From the NCBI GenBank assembly GCA_963710535.1, contig CAVQAW010000001.1, positions 1-64,000 on the forward strand: DNA of 64,000 nt, given 5' to 3'. This DNA comes from Pelagihabitans sp963710535. Its GTDB lineage: Bacteria; Bacteroidota; Bacteroidia; Flavobacteriales; Flavobacteriaceae. The translations under genes and the position numbers were made by a program. Positions 10,746-19,618 of the stretch are shown here, piece after piece; position 1 is the first letter of the stretch; each line of letters begins with the position of its first letter. The notes below the pieces were generated by a model. It had not been told where the DNA came from. It made no database searches and saw only the letters and a program-made list of their open reading frames with translations.

Positions 10746-10816
10746 GGCATCGTGGCCGAGTGGCTAGGCAAGGCTCTGCAAAAGCTTGTACAGCGGTTCG
10801 AATCCGCTCGATGCCT
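10746..10816 (+). tRNA. tRNA-Cys (anticodon GCA)
   Basis: A full cloverleaf can be drawn. The acceptor stem is GGCATCG with CGATGCC, the anticodon stem AGGCT/AGCTT closes a CTGCAAA loop with anticodon GCA at 10778-10780, and the T-arm is GCGG-TTCGAAT-CCGC. Discriminator base 10816 is T, the known identity base of tRNA-Cys. CCA is not encoded. Confidence 0.95.
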
Positions 10817-10822
10817 CAACAA

Positions 10823-10846
10823 AACCTCCATTTTTTGGGGGTTTTT
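10823..10846 (+). terminator. Hairpin-T terminator after tRNA-Cys
   Basis: AACCTCC at 10823-10829 pairs with GGGGGTT at 10837-10843 (one G-U pair) across a T-rich loop and runs into a short T tract. It is short but well placed, 6 bases after the tRNA. Confidence 0.5.
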
Positions 10847-10861
10847 GCTTTATGTAGGGTA

Positions 10862-11542
10862 TTACTTGATATTTTCGATTTGTTCCAAGCCCTTTTCCAA
10901 ATTGAATTTATCCATCGGTAAAAATCCCTTGGTGATCAATACCAGACCACAAATGATCAGAATAACGCCCAAGGCCTTTTTGACCATTCGTATTCTTTTC
11001 GTGGTCAACTTTTGCTTGAGCTGTTTTGCCAACAATATTTTAAAAAGATCGGTAATAAAATAGGCGGTGATCAGTGCGGCAAAGAAAGTAATCATCCTAT
11101 TTGCATCGTTTCCGAGATTTGGGCCTACCACCAATATGACCCCCAGCCAGAAGACCAAAACCCCTATATTGATGAAATTCAACAAAAATCCCTTGATAAA
11201 AAGCCCCAAATAGCCTTTTTTGGTCTTTATCTTCAATTGTCCTTCCGTCACTTGGCTTTTATTTTCCTTTTTCACCAGGATGGTGATGCCATAAACGAAT
11301 AAAATCACCCCCCCAAAAACATAAAGCCCGGGTTGGTTGCTCAAATTTCTCAATAACTGAAAGCTGCTGAAATAGGCGACCGTTATAAACAAAACATCTG
11401 CTACTATAACGCCCAAATCAAATACAAGGGCTGCCCGAAAACCTTTTAAAACACTGGTTTGAATAAGTACGAAAAAAACCGGACCAATCATGAAGCTAAG
11501 AAAAAACCCCAAGGGTATGGCCGCCTGTATATCTTCCCACAT
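10862..11542 (-). CDS. LysE/RhtB family exporter
   Basis: A 226-residue inner-membrane protein of the LysE translocator family, which exports amino acids or related small molecules. The N-terminus IPLGFFLSFMIGPVFFVLIQTSVLKGFRAAL carries the family's GP(V/I)FFxxIxTS motif. Hydrophobic helices follow, with a central basic loop (about residues 89-110, KKENKSQVTEG) and a C-terminal pair of helices. The substrate cannot be read from sequence. It stands alone, facing away from the adjacent GIN-domain gene's stop, with a 108-base gap. Confidence 0.82.
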   Translation of the reverse strand: MWEDIQAAIPLGFFLSFMIGPVFFVLIQTSVLKGFRAALVFDLGVIVADVLFITVAYFSSFQLLRNLSNQPGLYVFGGVILFVYGITILVKKENKSQVTEGQLKIKTKKGYLGLFIKGFLLNFINIGVLVFWLGVILVVGPNLGNDANRMITFFAALITAYFITDLFKILLAKQLKQKLTTKRIRMVKKALGVILIICGLVLITKGFLPMDKFNLEKGLEQIENIK

Positions 11543-11650
11543 TCGTTATCGTGCCTTTTTTTGAATTTAATGAAATGGAGTTATGGCTCTTGTTGGGATA
11601 AAAAAATAGGTGCCTCTTCGAGGCTGAAGCCATCCATCGAACAGACGTGA

Positions 11651-12334
11651 TCACATCCGCTTGATTTTTCCCCCAAATACCGTTTTTTCTTCCATTTTAG
11701 CCGGGTCGCCGTAGACCAGTACTTCTCCGCCCGCCTTAACCGAGGCCTTTACATAATCGGAAGCGTTTATTTCAGCCTTCGATCCGGCATTCACATTTAC
11801 GGTCGTAAATTTGGTCTTGAATTCTTTCCCATTATAAACCCCTCCGGTATTGATGAGGACGTCTTGCAGGTTCGAAGACCCCGTCGCTTCTATGATGCCC
11901 CCGGTAACCGTTTTAATAAGGAGTTGTTCCACTTTCGCCTTGATTACCAGTTCACCCCCTTCTTGGGCCTTAAGTTCCAATATTTCCTGGCTAATGACAT
12001 CATTGGAAGTAATCCTTGCATCTTCATTGACATCGATAACAATCAAATTTTCCGTGTAATAGACTTCCACAAAAGTACGGTAACCACTGAAAATCTTATC
12101 GAGCTGCATCCGAAGTTTTAGAATACCGTCGTTGTTCACAATGGAAACCTTGTTCGTATTGGCCCCCGTAATGACCGCTTTGTTCTCATTCGACCTGATC
12201 AGGTTCACCGATAGGCCATCAAAGGCCTTGATTTCGGTGAACTTCTCCAAGGATAACGTAATTGTCCCATTCTGGGCAACCATCAGATGGACGCAGACCA
12301 ATAGACAAGCCAGTAAGAGTATCTTCTGTTTCAT
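11651..12334 (-). CDS. Head GIN domain (DUF2807) secreted protein
   Basis: The 227-residue protein starts at ATG 12334. An in-frame extension upstream to 12427 has no protein-like character, while this start gives a clean signal peptide (MKQKILLLACLLVCVHLMVAQ). The rest is a DUF2807 'putative auto-transporter adhesin, head GIN' beta-solenoid: repeated short strands such as ELKAQEGGELVIKAKVEQLLIKTVTGG with evenly spaced Gly and Val. It should be periplasmic or surface-exposed. Bacteroidota encode several such proteins and their function is poorly defined. Confidence 0.8.
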   Translation of the reverse strand: MKQKILLLACLLVCVHLMVAQNGTITLSLEKFTEIKAFDGLSVNLIRSNENKAVITGANTNKVSIVNNDGILKLRMQLDKIFSGYRTFVEVYYTENLIVIDVNEDARITSNDVISQEILELKAQEGGELVIKAKVEQLLIKTVTGGIIEATGSSNLQDVLINTGGVYNGKEFKTKFTTVNVNAGSKAEINASDYVKASVKAGGEVLVYGDPAKMEEKTVFGGKIKRM

Positions 12335-12501
12335 AAGGCCGCACAAGATATGGTTACTTTTCCGCGAAACATGCAAAATCCATCGCGCATTTGCAATAAA
12401 CTTTGATTTACAATACTCAAAATACAAACATTATTCCAAAAAGCACTGCATTCAAAAGGTTTATGTATGGTGGTTCACTTAAGGCACGCCGATCAAAGCA
12501 T

Positions 12502-14691
12502 TTATTCGTGTTTTCCGATCAAAGAAAAATCGAGATGGCGTTTCACCAAATCGGTGCTCTTTACCATTACCACAACCTCGTCGCCCAAGGTGTAAGTTTT
12601 TTTGGTGCGTTCGCCCACTATGGCGTATTGCTTCTCATCAAAGATATAATAATCTCCTTTTACATCACGGATACGCACCATGCCCTCACATTTGTTCTCA
12701 ATGATCTCTACATAGATTCCCCATTCGGTCACCCCTGATATAACCCCCACGAACTCCCTGTCTTGGTGGTCTTGCATGAACTTGATCTGCATATATTTTA
12801 CAGAATCGCGTTCCGCATTGGCGGCTAGATTTTCCATATCGGATGAATGCTTGCATTTCTGTTCGTAAATATCCGCTTGGGGGGTTTTTCCTTCGTCGAG
12901 GTAATTTTGCAACAAACGGTGAACCATTACATCGGGATACCTTCGAATCGGAGACGTAAAATGGGTATAATAATCGAATGCGAGTCCGTAATGCCCTATA
13001 TTCTCGGTAGTATATATCGCTTTGCTCATGCTGCGAATCGCCAAGGTATCTACCAGATTTTGTTCTTTTTGTCCTTTTACATCCTCCAATAATTGGTTCA
13101 GCGAAGCACTGATCGACTTCTTATCCTTAAAATCGAGTTTGTGTCCGAATCTGGTAATAATGGCATTCAACGCCTGGAGTTTTTCCTCATTGGGATTGTC
13201 GTGTATCCTGTAAACAAAGGTCTTCTTTGGTTTTTGTTTACCTATGAACTCGGCCACCTTCTGGTTGGCCAGCAACATAAACTCCTCGATCAATTTGTTG
13301 GCATCCTTGGCTTCCTTGAAATATACACTTTCAGGTTCGCTTTTGTCGTTCAAATTAAAACGCACCTCTACCTTGTCAAAGGAGATGGCGCCCTGTTTCA
13401 TGCGTCTTTCCCTCATTATTTTTGCCAGACGATCCATGGTGAGCGTCGCCTCCACAATTTCCTTTCCCACGGTAAAAGCTGCTCCCCGGATGGATATTTC
13501 GGACGGAATGTTCCCATTTTTGTTCTCGATGATATGCTGGGCTTCCTCGTAGGCAAATCGCTCATTGGAATTGATGACCGTTCTACCGAACCATTGCTGC
13601 TTCACGCCGGCATTTTGATCCAACTCGAAAATGGCAGAAAAAGTATATTTTTCCTCATTGGGCCTCAACGAACATACATTATTAGACAAGACTTCCGGCA
13701 ACATGGGAACCACCCTGTCTACCAAATAAACCGATGTGGCACGGTTGTAGGCCTCATCATCGAGCAGGGTGTCGGTTTTTAGGTAATGCGACACATCGGC
13801 AATATGAATACCTATCGCATAATTGCCATTTTCCAATACCTCAAAAGAGAGGGCATCGTCGAAATCTTTGGCATCCTTTGGGTCTATGGTAAATGTCAAA
13901 ACCGAACGCATGTCCCTGCGTTTTGAAATTTCTTCCGCAGTGATACGAATGTCAAGCTTATCCGCAAAACGCTCCACCTCCGGGGGAAATTGGTAAGGAA
14001 GCCCATATTCAGCCAAAATAGAATGGATTTCGGTATCATGTTCCCCTGGTTTCCCGAGTACTTCGGTAATGATACCAAAGGGAGAATCGGCCTTTTCGGG
14101 CCATTCGGTTATTTCAACAATGACCTTGTCGCCATCATTGGCACTGCCCATATTATTCTTCGAAACAAAAACATCGGTATACATTCTGAAATCAGAAGCC
14201 CTCACAAACGCAAAATTCTTTTGCATATCCAAAATACCCACGAAACTATTTTTCTTGCGTTCGATGATCTTGGTGATTTCCCCTTCCAACTTTTTACCAT
14301 TTCGCCTGGGATAGACGTACACTTCCACCGTGTCTTTATGAAAGGCCTTATTTATTTTATTGAAGGGGACGAAAATATCATCATCCATACCTTCCACGAC
14401 AATATACGCATTGCCGCGACCTGTGATGTCAACTGTACCTATGTGGTGGGTTTTAACCGCTCCAGCCGCTTTGTAATTTCCGCGACTTTCCTCCAAAATC
14501 CTTTTTTTCTCCTTCAATTCTACCAGTCTCTTGATCAACTGGTTCCTATCCTGGGCATCGGTAACTCCGATTTGAGCGGCAATTTGTTTATAATTAAAGG
14601 CTTTTTTAGGCTCTTTTTCAAGAACAGTAAAAATACCTTTGGTAATTTCATTGCTTCTATGGTTTTTTGCCTTCTTCTTTTTCTTCGACAT
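12502..14691 (-). CDS. rnr: Ribonuclease R
   Basis: A 729-residue RNase R, a processive 3'-5' exoribonuclease that degrades structured RNA. The order is: a basic N-terminus (MSKKKKKAKNHRSNE), a winged-helix region (about 20-85), cold-shock domains, the RNB catalytic domain with TIDPKDAKDFDDALSF holding the four active-site Asp residues, HFTSPIRRYPDVMVHRLL, and a C-terminal S1 domain (EFVGVISGVTEWGIYVEI). The start ATG at 14691 is preferred over an in-frame upstream start at 14712, because the lysine-rich N-terminus is typical and a -7 element sits 18 bases upstream. Confidence 0.95.
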   Translation of the reverse strand: MSKKKKKAKNHRSNEITKGIFTVLEKEPKKAFNYKQIAAQIGVTDAQDRNQLIKRLVELKEKKRILEESRGNYKAAGAVKTHHIGTVDITGRGNAYIVVEGMDDDIFVPFNKINKAFHKDTVEVYVYPRRNGKKLEGEITKIIERKKNSFVGILDMQKNFAFVRASDFRMYTDVFVSKNNMGSANDGDKVIVEITEWPEKADSPFGIITEVLGKPGEHDTEIHSILAEYGLPYQFPPEVERFADKLDIRITAEEISKRRDMRSVLTFTIDPKDAKDFDDALSFEVLENGNYAIGIHIADVSHYLKTDTLLDDEAYNRATSVYLVDRVVPMLPEVLSNNVCSLRPNEEKYTFSAIFELDQNAGVKQQWFGRTVINSNERFAYEEAQHIIENKNGNIPSEISIRGAAFTVGKEIVEATLTMDRLAKIMRERRMKQGAISFDKVEVRFNLNDKSEPESVYFKEAKDANKLIEEFMLLANQKVAEFIGKQKPKKTFVYRIHDNPNEEKLQALNAIITRFGHKLDFKDKKSISASLNQLLEDVKGQKEQNLVDTLAIRSMSKAIYTTENIGHYGLAFDYYTHFTSPIRRYPDVMVHRLLQNYLDEGKTPQADIYEQKCKHSSDMENLAANAERDSVKYMQIKFMQDHQDREFVGVISGVTEWGIYVEIIENKCEGMVRIRDVKGDYYIFDEKQYAIVGERTKKTYTLGDEVVVMVKSTDLVKRHLDFSLIGKHE

Positions 14692-14709
14692 TAAATATTT
14701 ATTTGGGCG

Positions 14710-14717
14710 CAAAATTA
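14710..14717 (-). promoter_or_regulatory. Putative -7 element upstream of rnr
   Basis: Read on the minus strand this is TAATTTTG, a full TAnnTTTG match, 18 bases before the rnr ATG. No clear -33 TTG was found. Confidence 0.4.
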
Positions 14718-15272
14718 CGAATTATAATCCATAGCCATTGAAAGAACGATTTTCCAACCAAAAAGTGCAATTAAAATTGTTATCAACAATACTAATTATA
14801 TTATTATCTTTTTATTGAAATGAAGTATTAAAATGGTGATGATGATGGGGTGTTGATAGTAGGGATAAATAATGTACGGAATCCTTGTTTTGAACCAGCA
14901 CTTATTTTTATTGACAAAATTTACAATAGAATTACACTTGATTTTGAAGTGGTTAAACCCTTTATCAAGATAAGTTGATAACCTCTTTCAACACTAAATT
15001 TTTGATAAGTAAAAGTTAAATCCTTGTTAATCCAAGTTGTTTTTGTTTTGATAACCCGCCATTAAAATAATAGAACTAAATTTTTGGATTCGGTCTTGGT
15101 TTTGTAATACAATTTTATCACCCCAACCACAAGGAGAAGTAATATATATTTTTAATTGGCTTATCAACAATTGTTCAACCTACTAAAAAACAGAAATGAA
15201 CATGCAGGCCTGGGATAAGTTCAAAACCTCGGTTAACGGCAACTGGCATGACCTATGAACCACAACAATTCG

Positions 15273-15280
15273 TATTTTTG
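15273..15280 (+). promoter_or_regulatory. Putative -7 element upstream of rpiB
   Basis: TATTTTTG fits TAnnTTTG, 28 bases before the rpiB ATG. No convincing -33 TTG at the usual spacing. Confidence 0.4.
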
Positions 15281-15308
15281 TGTTTCTAATCCATAAAATC
15301 ATCTGATC

Positions 15309-15740
15309 ATGAAAATTGCGATAGGAAACGACCATGCGGGAACGGAGTATAAATTGGCCGTCATGGGACTTTTAAAATCAATGGGCATAGAAGTGGCCAA
15401 TTATGGAACGGACGGAACCGATAGTGTTGATTACCCTGATTTTGTGCACCCTGTGTCCAAGGATGTGGGCGAAGGCAAAGTCAAATATGGCATTATTATC
15501 TGTGGTAGTGGCAATGGGGCCTCCATGACGGCCAACAAACACCAAAAAGTGCGATGTGCCCTTTGTTGGAACAAGGAGATAGTGGCTTTGGCCAGGGAAC
15601 ATAACGATGCCAATATATTGAGCCTGCCAGCACGGTTCATATCACTGCCTCAAGCGCTCGACATGGTCAGAACTTTTCTCGAAACCGAATTTGCGGGCGG
15701 TAGGCATGAACGACGCATCGAAAAAATACCCTGTATATAG
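15309..15740 (+). CDS. rpiB: Ribose 5-phosphate isomerase B
   Basis: A 143-residue RpiB/LacAB-type isomerase that interconverts ribulose 5-phosphate and ribose 5-phosphate. Seen directly: the N-terminal AIGNDHAGTEYK phosphate-binding segment, DYPDFVHPVSKDV, and the active-site Cys65 in IIICGSGNGASMTANK. The C-terminal FAGGRHERRIEKI is typical. The length matches the family. A GNAT gene follows in the same direction after 48 bases, suggesting one transcript. Confidence 0.94.
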   Translation: MKIAIGNDHAGTEYKLAVMGLLKSMGIEVANYGTDGTDSVDYPDFVHPVSKDVGEGKVKYGIIICGSGNGASMTANKHQKVRCALCWNKEIVALAREHNDANILSLPARFISLPQALDMVRTFLETEFAGGRHERRIEKIPCI

Positions 15741-15788
15741 AAAAGTAGGGAATCCTAATCGTAATTACCGCCCAGACCTGAACCTTAA

Positions 15789-16235
15789 ATGATCAAAATA
15801 GAAACTAAAACTTTTCAGGAATTGAATACCGATGAGCTGTATTCGATTTTACAGCTGAGAAGCGCGATTTTTGTGGTGGAACAAGATTGTGTGTACCAGG
15901 ATTTGGACGGCAAGGACGCCTTGGCGATGCATGTATTGGGAAAAAAGGAAGGCGAGCTGGTGGCCTACACCAGAATATTTGCCCCAGGGGCATATTTTAA
16001 AGAAGCGAGCATCGGAAGGGTAGCGGTCAAAAAGCAGGAGCGACAGTTCGGCTATGGTAGGGAAATCATGCTAGCCTCGATAAAGGCCGTACAAAATTAC
16101 TTTCAAGAATCAAGGATCCACCTGTCGGCCCAGACCTATCTGACCAAATTTTACCAATCACTTGGATTTGTCGCCCAAGGGGAAACTTACCTGGAAGATG
16201 ATATCCCCCATATTGCCATGTTCAAAACCAAATAA
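15789..16235 (+). CDS. GNAT family N-acetyltransferase (ElaA-like)
   Basis: A 148-residue acetyltransferase of the ElaA subgroup. The opening motif FQELNTDELYSILQLRSAIFVVEQ, followed by YQDLDGKD, is characteristic. The acetyl-CoA binding segment is IGRVAVKKQERQFGYGREIM (about residues 78-97), and the C-terminus has AQTYLTKFYQSLGFVAQGETYLEDDIPHI. Its substrate is not known. It follows rpiB in the same direction. Confidence 0.88.
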   Translation: MIKIETKTFQELNTDELYSILQLRSAIFVVEQDCVYQDLDGKDALAMHVLGKKEGELVAYTRIFAPGAYFKEASIGRVAVKKQERQFGYGREIMLASIKAVQNYFQESRIHLSAQTYLTKFYQSLGFVAQGETYLEDDIPHIAMFKTK

Positions 16236-16246
16236 AAGGAAATTGC

Positions 16247-16621
16247 CTATATCTTGATGGGTTTTTTGTTGCCCAGATTCAGGTCTTCCAGCATGGTATC
16301 GGTAAATTTATAATGCCCTTTGGTGGTGATGATACGAAACCCATGCGAATTCATTCTGCTGATGGTGTCCAAAAAAAGCCATTTCGATTTTAAAAGCTTT
16401 GGCTTTTCAGATTTCAAACTGATTTCAAAGTAATATTTCTTACCATTTTTATAGGCCACAATATCGGGCGTAACGTGAGTTTTGCTTTGTTTTCTTAAAT
16501 ACGATTTTGGAGATTCGTAACCTTCCATGTCGGCTTTGATATCTTCAAACCCCGAAGATTCCAAATGCTGAATGGACTTTGCTAAAAACGCACCGTTTTC
16601 TTGTTTTTCAATTTTTACCAT
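16247..16621 (-). CDS. Small unknown protein, possible PD-(D/E)XK-like fold
   Basis: A 124-residue protein that I do not recognise. The chosen start is ATG at 16621 (MVKIEKQENG); the frame extends 3 codons upstream to a TTG. The middle part TPDIVAYKNGKKYYFEISLK resembles a nuclease core: Pro52-Asp53, then Glu66 on a beta strand, with Lys70 two positions further than a canonical D/E-x-K. Gene order supports a link with the DNA methyltransferase, which ends 118 bases upstream on the same strand. It is small for a restriction enzyme and may instead be a degenerate nuclease or an unrelated accessory protein. Confidence 0.6.
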   Translation of the reverse strand: MVKIEKQENGAFLAKSIQHLESSGFEDIKADMEGYESPKSYLRKQSKTHVTPDIVAYKNGKKYYFEISLKSEKPKLLKSKWLFLDTISRMNSHGFRIITTKGHYKFTDTMLEDLNLGNKKPIKI

Positions 16622-16739
16622 AACCAACAAGATACACCAAAATGGGAGATATCCAAATTATTTCGCCTGATTAACAAAGGTTTGTGAGTATTGCGAGCTA
16701 AAAAAATGGCTTAAAAAACGCAATTTCTAGAGCGGTATT

Positions 16740-17966
16740 TCAGGCTTTGTTCCGATACAGTGCGGCCCCTATTTTTTCAACAACGCCCACCACCAAGGCA
16801 TTGCCCATGAAAAATGCCCTTTTTCTATCACTTACACCGTTGAGTTTGGTGTGGTCATCAGGGAACATGTTGAGCCGTTCAAGCTCGACGGGCGTTAAAC
16901 GTCTGAGTCCGTTTTTTGTTTGCACCACATGTTTGAATCGGGATGCAGATCTGCCGCCCTCACCGGTAATGATGGTCCTTGAGGCCTTGTCCAAGGCATC
17001 CGGAAAAACCATTTTACCTTCTGCATAACGGTATTCAAATCCGTTTTTTTTGGAGTTTCGCACTTCTTTTTTAGCCCCTTTGAGATAGTCCCATTTTGAA
17101 AGATCTTGCGGACTTAGATAAAAGTCGCCCGTTGCTTCACCATTTTGCAGCACATCGCCCAAAACCATCCTTTTGCCATTGTACTTTGGCAGTGTTTTAC
17201 AGGTATATGCCTTTCCGTTCACAAAAACGCCCGTATTCAAAAACGGTGACAGGCCTGCTTTTGCATTGAAGCGTTCCGAAAGGGCTACCAAGTCATCTTG
17301 TATGGGAAAACTTTCGATCCCATTGGCCGCATCCACTACAGGGAATGCTTGGGCAAGAACACCTGATGCAAGCATCCAGTCGGTTTTGTCGGTGTTAAGC
17401 AGGGAACCATGGATTTTCGAACCAAGGTGATAAGCAAGGAAAAAGACACGCTTTCTTCGCTGTGGCATCCCATAATCTGCGGCGTTGATCACGCGCCATT
17501 CCACTGCATACCCCAAGTCGGAAAGACTTTTTAAAATGATGGCAAAATCCCTACCCCTTTGTGTAGCGGGGGATTTCAACAGGCGGTCAACATTTTCAAG
17601 CAACAAATATTTAGGCCTCGATTTCTTTTCGGAGAGTATTCTGTGGACAGACCACCACAACACCCCCTTTTTACCGATAAGTCCTTTGGCATTCTGCAGG
17701 GTACTGGCCACGGAGTAATCTTGACATGGAAAGCCCCCTACCAAAAGATCGGCATCGGGTATTTCGGAGGTGGGTACTTCCGAAATATCACGATTACAGT
17801 GGTTTTTGGGACCGAATCGCGCTTCATAGACCTCGGAGGCATGCTGGTTTTTGGTTGACGGTTCCCATTGGTTGCTCCATACCACTTCGTAATGCCCGGT
17901 TCGTTCGAGCCCTAAACGAAAACCGCCCACGCCTGCGAAAAGTTCTATAACTTTGAGTTTGTCCAT
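16740..17966 (-). CDS. DNA (cytosine-5-)-methyltransferase
   Basis: A 408-residue C5-cytosine methyltransferase. The conserved blocks are visible in order: motif I FAGVGGFRLGLE (residues 10-21) for S-adenosylmethionine binding, motif IV GGFPCQDYS with the catalytic Cys81, motif VI LLLENVDRLL (Glu124), motif VIII MPQRRKRVFFLAY, and RRLTPVELERLNMFPDDHT before a C-terminal motif X GNALVVGVVEKIG. The variable region between VIII and IX sets the target, which cannot be read by eye. It may be a solitary regulatory enzyme or part of a restriction-modification pair with the small gene at 16247-16621. Confidence 0.93.
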   Translation of the reverse strand: MDKLKVIELFAGVGGFRLGLERTGHYEVVWSNQWEPSTKNQHASEVYEARFGPKNHCNRDISEVPTSEIPDADLLVGGFPCQDYSVASTLQNAKGLIGKKGVLWWSVHRILSEKKSRPKYLLLENVDRLLKSPATQRGRDFAIILKSLSDLGYAVEWRVINAADYGMPQRRKRVFFLAYHLGSKIHGSLLNTDKTDWMLASGVLAQAFPVVDAANGIESFPIQDDLVALSERFNAKAGLSPFLNTGVFVNGKAYTCKTLPKYNGKRMVLGDVLQNGEATGDFYLSPQDLSKWDYLKGAKKEVRNSKKNGFEYRYAEGKMVFPDALDKASRTIITGEGGRSASRFKHVVQTKNGLRRLTPVELERLNMFPDDHTKLNGVSDRKRAFFMGNALVVGVVEKIGAALYRNKA

Positions 17967-17973
17967 TGAGGAC

Positions 17974-17981
17974 CAAAATTA
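17974..17981 (-). promoter_or_regulatory. Putative promoter of the cytosine methyltransferase gene
   Basis: Minus-strand TAATTTTG (full TAnnTTTG match) lies only 7 bases before the ATG, with a TTG 18 bases further upstream. If used, the transcript would be leaderless or nearly so. Confidence 0.4.
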
Positions 17982-18094
17982 CATAATTCCCTTAAGCAAC
18001 AAGTACCATTCATCGATTTCTAAAACGATCAAGAAACCGCTGGCTATTGCAATGATGTTTGACATAGCCACATTTTCTGAAGGTGCAGGCGGGG

Positions 18095-19618
18095 CTATTT
18101 TTTTCCAAACACAAGGTCCAAGTGCGCCTCATCCGGCCTTCTTTGATTACTGAGCCGACTCACCAGCAGGTAGGTCAGCATGGAAAAAACAAAGGCCGGA
18201 ATCACTTCATGGACGTCCCTTAATCCTTCAAATTCAAACCTGAAGCCAAAACGCCAGACCACATTGACCACCATGCCCACGACCATGGAAGCCATGGCAC
18301 CAAGGTCGGTCCCCCATTTCAGATAGAGTCCGCCAAAAATCGCAGGAAAAAAACTGGCCGCGAACACGGCGCCCGCGAAGGCGGTAAGTTCTACGATTCC
18401 CGCCATGGGGTAGAGCGTCATCACAAATACGATCAAACAATAAACACCCATGAACCACTTGGTACGTTGAATAATTTTTGAATCGGGCATGGGCCGCACC
18501 ACGTGCCAAATATCTTTTACAAAAGCGGTTCCTATGATGATGATTACCGACGCTAGGGAAGACATCCCCGCCGCGAACAATCCCGCCACACAGATACCGT
18601 TCACCCATTTGTTATCGAATTTGTCGAGCATAAACCCGATTACTTCGTCGGTGTTGTGGATCAGGTATGCCGCCTCATCTGGCGTGGCCATACCGTGCAC
18701 CAAGGCACCCAATCCCATGACACAAACCAGGGATATCCCTAAAAATATCGGGGTCCAAATCATCGCAAATCGCATGCTTTTTGCATTGTTGATCGAATAA
18801 AAACGGATGAGGTTTTTCGGTTCCGAGATCTGTTTCATTCCAACGGAGAGCCCTATCCCTAAAATATAAAGGAAGGAAACCAGTTCCCCGAAGGTGACCA
18901 ATCCCGATTGAATCGGCCGACCCGCCCTGGTCAAATGGTCTGTGGTACGTATCGTCTCCCACAAATTATCGATTCCTCCGGTGTACATGAACGGAATGGC
19001 GAGCATCAACATGGCCACCCCGAACATGATGATGCCCTGTATCGCATCGGTCCAGAGCACGCTGTACATGCCTCCTGAAATGGTATAGGCGCATGTGATC
19101 GCTATGATGGCGAAAGCCCCATATTCATAGGGAATATCGAGAACGGAGGTCAGCACATGGGCACAGCCTTTGGCTATGCCGATCATGTACCAAAGGGTGG
19201 CGAACAAAATTATGACGGCAGAGAGCACCCTGATGCTTTTTGCCAAATTGCTCTTGTATCTGAGATGAAAGTAATCGGGAATGGTAAAGGATCTCAGTCG
19301 GGCCGTTTGAAACCTCATTTTTGGCCCCAACAGCTGCCAGGAGATGATACAGAATAAGGTCCATATAAAGCCCATCCAAGCCCAGGAAAGGCCATATTGA
19401 AAGGAAAGGCCCGCCTGTCCGATATAGGTGTTGGTACTGGCCGAGGTCGAGAAAAAGGCCAAGGAAATGACCCATCCGGGAATCTCACGCTTGGCCACAT
19501 AATAACCTTCCACGCCTTCTGAGGCCTTTTTTTTGAAATACCAGCCTACATAAAGGCATCCGCCCACATAGATCGTGGTCAGAATCAAGGTCACATAGTG
19601 GGCTTCAAAATACGCCAT
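18095..19618 (-). CDS. Sodium:solute symporter (SSS family)
   Basis: A 507-residue inner-membrane transporter of the sodium:solute symporter family, with about 13 hydrophobic segments. The signature lies near the N-terminus: EIPGWVISLAFFSTSASTNTYIGQAGLSF, and later AYTISGGMYSVLWTDAIQG. It imports a small solute (commonly a sugar or organic acid) with Na+. The ATG at 19618 is chosen over the in-frame TTG at 19621; it overlaps the stop of a 39-residue membrane peptide as TGATG, which implies coupled translation. Surrounding oxidoreductases and ligases suggest a sugar-like substrate, but that is inference. Confidence 0.9.
   Translation of the reverse strand: MAYFEAHYVTLILTTIYVGGCLYVGWYFKKKASEGVEGYYVAKREIPGWVISLAFFSTSASTNTYIGQAGLSFQYGLSWAWMGFIWTLFCIISWQLLGPKMRFQTARLRSFTIPDYFHLRYKSNLAKSIRVLSAVIILFATLWYMIGIAKGCAHVLTSVLDIPYEYGAFAIIAITCAYTISGGMYSVLWTDAIQGIIMFGVAMLMLAIPFMYTGGIDNLWETIRTTDHLTRAGRPIQSGLVTFGELVSFLYILGIGLSVGMKQISEPKNLIRFYSINNAKSMRFAMIWTPIFLGISLVCVMGLGALVHGMATPDEAAYLIHNTDEVIGFMLDKFDNKWVNGICVAGLFAAGMSSLASVIIIIGTAFVKDIWHVVRPMPDSKIIQRTKWFMGVYCLIVFVMTLYPMAGIVELTAFAGAVFAASFFPAIFGGLYLKWGTDLGAMASMVVGMVVNVVWRFGFRFEFEGLRDVHEVIPAFVFSMLTYLLVSRLSNQRRPDEAHLDLVFGKK

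Larger units (their letters stand above)
14692..15308. other. AT-rich intergenic region with DnaA-box-like cluster (candidate oriC)
   Basis: This 617-base gap between divergent rnr and rpiB is strongly AT-rich and holds no convincing gene; a 20-codon frame at 15196-15258 is too short to call. TTATCAACA, one base from the DnaA box TTATCCACA, occurs exactly at 14780-14788 and 15161-15169. Close variants occur at 14851-14859 (minus), 14962-14970, 14973-14981 (minus), 15000-15008 (minus) and 15046-15054 (minus). A replication origin would show this, but it could also be an ordinary AT-rich divergent promoter region. Confidence 0.35.

Noticed and set aside
15196..15258. 20-codon frame upstream of rpiB
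   Set aside because: Too short, and it lies in the AT-rich candidate origin region.
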